A stretch of DNA of 64,000 bases from Reyranella sp. GTDB lineage: Bacteria > Pseudomonadota > Alphaproteobacteria > Reyranellales > Reyranellaceae. Location: assembly GCF_004296935.1 (NCBI RefSeq), contig NZ_SCVH01000075.1:1-64000 (forward strand), in the 5' to 3' direction. Under the pieces are notes generated by a model. That model was not told where the DNA came from. It saw only the letters and a program-made list of their open reading frames with translations, and searched no databases. Positions 61,553 through 64,000 of the stretch are shown here, one piece after another (position 1 is the first letter of the stretch; each line of letters opens with the position of its first letter). The position numbers and the translations under genes are program-made.

Positions 61553-61602
61553 GTTCCTGCCCCTTGTCCAATGTTTGGGGAAGTTTACCATCGGCAACCG
61601 TC

Positions 61603-62472
61603 ATGGCCATCACCGTCACAGCTCGTCACCCCGCCCTCGGTGCGGAAGTCCGCGGTGTCGACATGCGCGAGCCGCTAGACGATGCGACAGTGCAGGCGAT
61701 CGGCGATGCCTGGATGAAGCATCTGGTCCTGGTGTTTCCCGACCAGCGCATTACAGACCAGGAGCACGTGGCCTTCACCCGCCATTTCGGCGAGCCCGAG
61801 ATCTTCCACCAGACGTCGCTTCATCTCCGCTCGGACCGGGTAAAGGAAATCTTCCTCGTCTCGAATGTCGATGACCAGAACCGCCTGATGGCGCCCTCGG
61901 CGCCGTCGCAGAAGCAGCTCTCCTCGTCGCGGATGTGGCACACCGATTCGAGCTACCGGCCGACACCCAGCGTCGGCTCGCTGCTGCACGGCATCGAAAT
62001 CAGCCGGACCGGCGGCATCACCCAGTTCATCAACATGTACCGGGTCTACGACGATCTGCCCGACAGCCTGCGCCGCCAGGTCGAAGGCCGCCGGGCACGG
62101 CACGACTTCAGCATGCTGCACCGGCTGGTGGGATCGCCGCCGCCGACGCCGGAGGAGCAGGCGGCGATGCCGCCCGTCTGGCACCCGATGGTGCGGCGCC
62201 ATCCCGTCACCGGCGCCAGGTCGCTCTACATCAGCTCGATCTACAACGATGCGGTCGAGGGCCTCGCCGAGGCCGCGGCGCGCAAGTTGATCGAGGAGCT
62301 GTCGGAATTCGCGGCCCAGCCGCAATACATGTACCGGCATGTCTGGGAGCCCGACGACGTGCTGATGTGGGACAACCGCTGCACCGTTCACGCCGTCACC
62401 CCGCACGACCCTGGCGAACGCCGCGTCATGCACCGGACGACCATCGTCGGCACCGAACCCGTCCTGGTCTGA
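61603..62472 (+). CDS. TauD/TfdA-family Fe(II)/2-oxoglutarate dioxygenase
   Basis: A 289-residue enzyme. The iron-binding HxD is in MWHTDSSY (H113, D115); the distal His and the 2-oxoglutarate Arg are in CTVHAVTPHDPGERRVMHRTT near the C-terminus. Family members hydroxylate sulfonates, herbicide-like aryloxy acids or carnitine precursors. The ribosome site is weak. It is divergent from the SDR unit, which could process its product; that link is inference. Confidence 0.9.
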   Translation: MAITVTARHPALGAEVRGVDMREPLDDATVQAIGDAWMKHLVLVFPDQRITDQEHVAFTRHFGEPEIFHQTSLHLRSDRVKEIFLVSNVDDQNRLMAPSAPSQKQLSSSRMWHTDSSYRPTPSVGSLLHGIEISRTGGITQFINMYRVYDDLPDSLRRQVEGRRARHDFSMLHRLVGSPPPTPEEQAAMPPVWHPMVRRHPVTGARSLYISSIYNDAVEGLAEAAARKLIEELSEFAAQPQYMYRHVWEPDDVLMWDNRCTVHAVTPHDPGERRVMHRTTIVGTEPVLV

Positions 62473-62596
62473 GCAGACACAATAGTGCCGCCGACGCCTT
62501 GAACGGTGGGCCATTCGCCCTAACATAGCGGCCGTTGGCCCGAAATATCACTCGTTGGCCCGACTTGGCCAGGCCCGGCACAGGGATGCTCGAAAA

Positions 62597-63577
62597 ATGA
62601 AGACCACTCGCTGGCTCGCGGTCATCGCCGCCCTCATCATCGTGGCGCCATCATTGGCATCGTCCCCGGCTGACGCCCGCGCTGGCGCGGGCGGGAGTTC
62701 CGGCAGCCGCGGCGGCAAGACCGGCCAGGCGCCCGCGCCGACCCAGACCGCGCCCAGCGCGAAGCCGATAGAACGCAGCGCGACGCCGGCGCAGAAGCCC
62801 GCGACGGCTGCCCCGGCCTCGGCCGCGGCGCAGCCCGGCGGCTTCATGGCACGCAACCCGTTCCTCTCCGGCCTGATGGGCGGGATGCTGGGCGCTGGCC
62901 TGATCGGCATGATGTTCGGTGGTGGCTTTGCCGGCGGCCTCGGCGGCGCGGCCGGCATGCTGGGCCTGCTCGTGCAGCTGCTGCTGATCGGCGGACTCGC
63001 CTACCTCGCCGTCCGGCTGTGGCGCGCCAGGAGCGGCGCCCAGGCCCAGCCCGCCCATGCCTATTCCGCCGCGACGCCCCGGATGGCCGAGCCGCCGATG
63101 GCGCGCCAAGGTCTCGGTGCCGGTCCCGGGGCCGGCGCCGGTATGGCCGCTCTGGCAGGCACCGTGTCGGCGCAGCTTGCCATCACCACCGAGGACTACA
63201 CCGCCTTCGAGACCCTGTTGGCCGACGTCCAGGCCGCCTACAGCAAAGGCGATCTCGCGAAGCTGCGCGGCCTCGCGACGCCGGAGATGCTGGGCTACTT
63301 CTCGGAAGAGCTGTCGGCCGACGCAAGCCGGGGTGTCGAGAACAAGGTCGAGGCGGTGAAGCTCGAGCAGGGTGACCTGTCAGAGGCCTGGAGCGAGGCC
63401 GGTATCGACTACGCCACCGTCGCCATGCGCTTCAGCATGATCGATGTCACCCGCTCGCTCGCCGATGGCAGGATCGTCGCCGGCAGCGACACGGTGCGTA
63501 CCGAGGCGACGGAGATCTGGACCTTCCTGCGCAGCCGCGGCGGCGAGTGGATCCTGTCGGCCATCCAGCAGAGCTGA
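62597..63577 (+). CDS. Tim44-like domain protein, exported
   Basis: A 326-residue protein. A signal or anchor (LAVIAALIIVAPSLASSPADA, about 6-26) precedes a Gly/Ala/Pro-rich stretch. A glycine-rich hydrophobic region of one to two helices lies near 95-140 (GLMGGMLGAGLIGMMFGGGFA and LLVQLLLIGGLAYLAVRLW). The C-terminal domain (about 200-326) matches the Tim44-like fold (ATPEMLGYFSEELSADASRG, SEAWSEAGIDYATVAM and VRTEATEIWTFLRS). Tim44-like proteins occur widely in proteobacteria with unclear envelope roles. It converges on the broken gene at 63585. Confidence 0.8.
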   Translation: MKTTRWLAVIAALIIVAPSLASSPADARAGAGGSSGSRGGKTGQAPAPTQTAPSAKPIERSATPAQKPATAAPASAAAQPGGFMARNPFLSGLMGGMLGAGLIGMMFGGGFAGGLGGAAGMLGLLVQLLLIGGLAYLAVRLWRARSGAQAQPAHAYSAATPRMAEPPMARQGLGAGPGAGAGMAALAGTVSAQLAITTEDYTAFETLLADVQAAYSKGDLAKLRGLATPEMLGYFSEELSADASRGVENKVEAVKLEQGDLSEAWSEAGIDYATVAMRFSMIDVTRSLADGRIVAGSDTVRTEATEIWTFLRSRGGEWILSAIQQS

Positions 63578-63584
63578 CGGTCGG

Positions 63585-63904
63585 CTAATCCTTGGGGCGG
63601 GCCAGTGCCGCCTCGGCCATGCGTTCGACGCCTTCGATCGCCGCCTCGAGAGACCGCAGGGCATCCAGCGTCATGCGCAGGTGTGCCACGGTCACCCGGT
63701 CGGCCACGACCGCCTGACCTTCGACCGGTGCCGCAAAGCGCACCGCTTCGAGGGTATGTTCGCGACCGCGCCGTTGAACCCGAAGATTGGCGCGCGGTCG
63801 AAATAGACGAACGGCGCGGCGGCGCTCGCAAGCTCGCAAAGACCTCCGCTGGGACTGCGCTTCCGCTTGGCGGCTGGCAGCATCCTGACGATTTTATCGG
63901 ACAT
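63585..63904 (-). pseudogene. Conserved small gene broken by a frameshift
   Basis: The start at 63904 has AGGAGG 8 bases upstream, and the first frame runs MSDKIVRMLPAAKRK ... FVYFDRAPIFGFNGAVANI. From about 63751-63762 the sensible protein continues in another frame: TLEAVRFAAPVEGQ, then VADRVTVAHLRMTLDALRSLEAAIEG and ERMAEAALARPKD. Inserting one base after AACAT restores a single product of about 106 residues. It is a one-base loss or a sequencing error. Function unknown. Confidence 0.7.
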
Positions 63905-63983
63905 GGCGACGTCCTCCTAATGGCGGCAGCTGCGGGGTTGCTCAGGCAGGATACGACATTCGGGAGGCGGACTTCGCGCAATC

Positions 63984-64000
63984 GCATCCATTCTGGATGC
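63984..64000. promoter_or_regulatory. Perfect palindrome at the window edge
   Basis: GCATCCA-TTC-TGGATGC, perfect 7-base arms around TTC, ends exactly at the last base. It lies 80 bases upstream of the frameshifted gene and may belong to a gene beyond the edge. Symmetric sites of this length suit GntR- or MarR-type regulators. Confidence 0.45.

Noticed and set aside
1-64000. tRNA, rRNA, CRISPR, prophage or intact insertion sequence
   Set aside because: No clover-leaf, repeat-spacer, transposase, integrase or structural phage gene is visible.

Overview
The window is high-GC, densely packed chromosomal DNA of an alphaproteobacterium. The class I (archaeal-type) lysyl-tRNA synthetase, the orphan Bug/TctC receptors, the many SDR, luciferase-like, Baeyer-Villiger and amidohydrolase enzymes, and the strong GGAGG ribosome sites all point that way. 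A Reyranella-like or Bradyrhizobium-like soil heterotroph is my inference; no rRNA or tRNA is present to settle it. I see no CRISPR array, intact insertion sequence, prophage or replication origin.

Layout. 1-7.2 kb: the end of a sulfotransferase, then a minus-strand operon (response regulator, PAS histidine kinase, PRISE-type reductase, NicC-like hydroxylase), a repeat-containing lipoprotein and a small conserved protein. 7.3-14.4 kb: two Bug receptors around a CBS-BON protein, a hydroxyacid dehydrogenase with an ATC-hydrolase-like protein, and a ModA-like protein with an Asp/Glu-racemase-like protein. 14.4-19.5 kb: a flavin monooxygenase, a BBE-type oxidase with a divergent LysR regulator, and a less GC-rich pair of unknown genes. 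19.6-30.8 kb: an LLM oxidoreductase, an SGNH protein, a DinG-like helicase, an amine oxidase, an OPT transporter and lysS. 30.8-38.7 kb: a nitroreductase-marR operon with a triple palindrome operator, a TetR-controlled sterol desaturase, a second TetR beside an SDR, small membrane proteins and an ion channel. 38.7-43.6 kb: a Baeyer-Villiger monooxygenase, then an AT-richer island carrying a membrane NACHT NTPase split by a one-base frameshift, ending in a remnant of the next gene's paralogue. 43.6-52 kb: a D-aminoacylase-type amidohydrolase, an aminotransferase, an EamA exporter and a sugar-acid cassette (DapA-like, UxaA-like, GNAT, amidase). 52-57 kb: a tightly overlapping operon of adenylate cyclase, methyltransferase, receptor-permease fusion and permease, with no ATPase. 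57-64 kb: SDRs, OsmC, a SnoaL-like protein, a decarboxylase-like protein, a thiol-dioxygenase cupin, a TauD dioxygenase, a Tim44-like protein and a frameshifted small gene.

Most genes form small catabolic or transport units paired with their own regulators. The main signals beyond routine annotation are the split NACHT protein and its flanks, the three-copy ATTCCnnnGAAT operator, the cyclase-transporter operon lacking an ATPase, two gene remnants that duplicate the ends or middles of neighbouring intact genes, and a frameshifted conserved gene at the right edge. All family calls come from reading motifs; no database search was run.
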